Origin: Bifidobacterium santillanense
GTDB taxonomy: Bacteria > Actinomycetota > Actinomycetes > Actinomycetales > Bifidobacteriaceae
Reading direction: 5' to 3'
Assembly (NCBI RefSeq): GCF_018555385.1
Contig: NZ_JAFEJS010000005.1
Location: 142,951 to 206,950 of the forward strand
DNA: 64,000 bases
Shown: piece after piece, positions 62,360-64,000 of the stretch
Numbering within the stretch: the stretch's first letter is position 1
Layout: every line of letters begins with the position of its first letter
The notes under the pieces: model-generated
What the model saw: only the letters and a program-made list of their open reading frames with translations
What the model was told of the DNA's origin: nothing
Databases searched by the model: none
Position numbers and translations under genes: made by a program

Positions 62360-63853
62360 TCAGCCGCGGCGCGACGCGCGGATGCGGAACGCGGCGGCCA
62401 GGGAGATCCAGCCGGCCACGCAGATGACGATCATCGTGGCGAACACCCACGAGCCGCCCACGGCGGTCGCGTGCATGAACTCGGGGGAGCCCTCCGAGCC
62501 GTGGCCCGCCTGCGCGACCGCGAGGATCGTCGAGAACAGGGCCGTGCCGGCCGCGCCGCCGAACTGGAGCGCGGTGTTGAAGATCGCGTTGCCGTCGGGT
62601 GCGAACTCGTGCGGGATCGAGCTCAGGGCGCTGGTCATCACGTTGGAGTTGCCCAGCGCGAAGCAGAAGCTGAAGATGAAGTAGAATCCGGCCAGCATCG
62701 CCGGAGTGAGGTCCATCGCGAAGACGAAGAGCAGCACGGGGCCGAGGATCGCGATGCCGAACGGCACCAGCACCGGCCTGACCGCGCCGAAGCGGTCGTA
62801 GAGCCATCCGCCGAGCGGCGCGCACACGGCGCCGATCAGCGCGCCCGGCAGCACCAGGGAACCGGCGAGGAACGCGTTCGTGCCGAGCGCCAGCTGCGCC
62901 ACGTTGGTGATCACGTAGCCGAAGCCGATGGAGACGATCGGCATGATGAGATACGCCACCAGATGCAGCAGCACCACCGGATCACGCAGGATGCCGAGGC
63001 GCAGCAGCGGCGAGAAGGCGCGTTTGGTGAGCCAGCAGAACGCGCCCAGCGCGGCCAGTCCCGCCACGACGCTCACCGCGGCGACCACGGCCGACGAGCC
63101 GACCGGTTCGCCCGCCACGGCGGCGCTCACCGCGACGCCCGCCTGATTGAGGCCCAGCACCATGCCGACGAGCGCGACGATGATCGTGCCCAACTGCAGC
63201 GGATCGAGATAGGCCGCCTCGGTCGACGACTTCTGCTCGATGCACAGGACGCCCACGACCGTGGCGACGAGCATCAGCGGGATCGCGATGACGAAGATCG
63301 CGCGCCACGGCAGCACGGTCGTCACGGCGCCGCCCACGGTCGGGCCGATGGCCGGCGCGACCGTGATGACGAGGGAGCCGACGCCCATGAGCCGGCCGAT
63401 CTTGGAGCGCGGCGACTGTTCGAGGATGATGTTCATCATGAGCGGCGTGGCGACGCCCGAGCCCACGCCCTGGATGATGCGGGCGACGATGAGCATCGGG
63501 AACGCATGGGCGAAGATCATGATGACCGAGCCGACCAGCGCGAGCGCCACCGCCGCGAGGAAGATGGACTTGAGACGGAACCGGCGCTTGAGGAACGAGG
63601 AGATCGGCATCGTGGCGGCGACCGTCAGCAGGTAGATCGTGGTGATCCACTGCACGGTGGCCGTGTCCACGTGGAATTCGCGCATCAGCTGCGGGAAGAG
63701 GACCGTCATCACCGTCTCGGTGAGGATGCCGATGAAGGCGAGTGAGCCGACCGCGACGATCGCGCCGATCAGTTTGGCCGGAATCCGCTCGTCCGCGGGG
63801 TTCGGCGTCGCCGTCCGCGACGGGTCCGGCTGTGAAGACATGCTACCGCTCAT
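62360..63853 (-). CDS. MFS drug/metabolite exporter, DHA2 (EmrB/QacA-like) family
   Basis: This 497-residue protein has about 14 membrane segments. It fits the 14-TM DHA2 type: IYLLTVAATMPISSFLKRRFRLKSIF is the loop 2-3 motif, and the motif C-like VAPAIGPTVGGAV is present. The ATG at 63853 has AAAGGAG upstream. The substrate is unknown; multidrug or bile-type exporters are the best guess. A palindrome at 63951-63970 in its promoter region suggests TetR-type control, but the regulator gene is beyond the right edge or elsewhere. Confidence 0.88.
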   Translation of the reverse strand: MSGSMSSQPDPSRTATPNPADERIPAKLIGAIVAVGSLAFIGILTETVMTVLFPQLMREFHVDTATVQWITTIYLLTVAATMPISSFLKRRFRLKSIFLAAVALALVGSVIMIFAHAFPMLIVARIIQGVGSGVATPLMMNIILEQSPRSKIGRLMGVGSLVITVAPAIGPTVGGAVTTVLPWRAIFVIAIPLMLVATVVGVLCIEQKSSTEAAYLDPLQLGTIIVALVGMVLGLNQAGVAVSAAVAGEPVGSSAVVAAVSVVAGLAALGAFCWLTKRAFSPLLRLGILRDPVVLLHLVAYLIMPIVSIGFGYVITNVAQLALGTNAFLAGSLVLPGALIGAVCAPLGGWLYDRFGAVRPVLVPFGIAILGPVLLFVFAMDLTPAMLAGFYFIFSFCFALGNSNVMTSALSSIPHEFAPDGNAIFNTALQFGGAAGTALFSTILAVAQAGHGSEGSPEFMHATAVGGSWVFATMIVICVAGWISLAAAFRIRASRRG

Positions 63854-63950
63854 GGGTGTTCTCCTTTGCACTATCAAATCCTGGGAAATGGTAATCGGCC
63901 GGTCCTAGCCGTAGAACGGAGAACTCCCGGCGGATTCGCAAGTCTAGCGC

Positions 63951-63970
63951 GACTGTTTGGACAAACGGTC
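63951..63970. promoter_or_regulatory. TetR-type operator palindrome before the MFS gene
   Basis: GACTGTTTGGACAAACGGTC is palindromic apart from a single mismatched pair and the centre. Confidence 0.55.
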
Positions 63971-64000
63971 CGTGGATCGGCCAGGAACGACGAAGCCCCG

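Overview
The window is a 64 kb chromosomal segment of a high-GC actinobacterium, almost certainly a Bifidobacterium. Supporting this are the actinobacterial mtrA-mtrB-lpqB cluster, CarD, ClpC, a Ski2-like helicase with a DUF3516-type tail, PPK2, rpsA-coaE-uvrB synteny, and a FruEKFG-type sugar ABC operon like the one described in B. longum. No rRNA, tRNA, CRISPR array or transposase gene was seen.

Layout. 0-8.2 kb: 3' part of an OmpR-type regulator, glgB, carD, ispF, a zinc/manganese-type ABC transporter, folD. 8.2-8.6 kb: a non-coding gap with two perfect 29-bp inverted repeats. 8.6-10.1 kb: rpsA. 10.2-13.5 kb: an AT-rich island that interrupts the usual rpsA-coaE neighbourhood. It carries a VanZ-like protein, a secreted protein, a LuxR-type regulator with its sensor kinase, and a very small secreted Cys peptide. 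13.5-31.4 kb: housekeeping genes (coaE, uvrB, TerC, pyk, a universal stress protein, clpC, a catabolic-type acetolactate synthase, a secreted 5'-nucleotidase-like enzyme, a DUF349 protein, hisS, aspS). 31.4-36.4 kb: an accessory block bracketed by two inverted copies of a roughly 155-bp double-hairpin repeat. It holds an ABC-F ATPase, a lipoprotein, a second LuxR-type regulator and a kinase without an ATPase domain. 36.5-43.4 kb: a YbaK-like deacylase, a polar amino acid (probably glutamate) ABC operon, a secreted acid phosphatase and a membrane protein. 43.6-46.3 kb: a second AT-rich two-component locus with a secreted protein, a Cys peptide, a kinase and a regulator. 46.4-56.6 kb: ppk2, an orphan gene followed by a ppk2 3'-end remnant, the helicase, rarA and mtrAB-lpqB. 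56.7-64 kb: a small conserved-looking gene, the fruEKFG-type operon and an MFS exporter with a TetR-type operator.

The most interesting signal is a pair of unrelated-looking small secreted peptides, at 13286-13438 (minus) and 44234-44500 (plus). Both end in a nine-residue Cys-to-Cys motif, CPPPLEWLC and CPPLPVWIC. Each is encoded tail-to-tail with the sensor kinase gene of a LuxR-type two-component system. I infer a family of two-component-linked peptide signals or effectors. The second interesting signal is the hairpin repeat family around 31.4-36.4 kb, one copy of which supplies the C-terminal codons of the ABC-F protein.

Regulatory logic visible in sequence: a 17-bp near-palindrome of Zur type ahead of the metal transporter ATPase gene; LacI-type operators ahead of pyk, the fru operon and the amino acid ABC operon, suggesting shared carbon control; and a TetR-type palindrome ahead of the MFS exporter.
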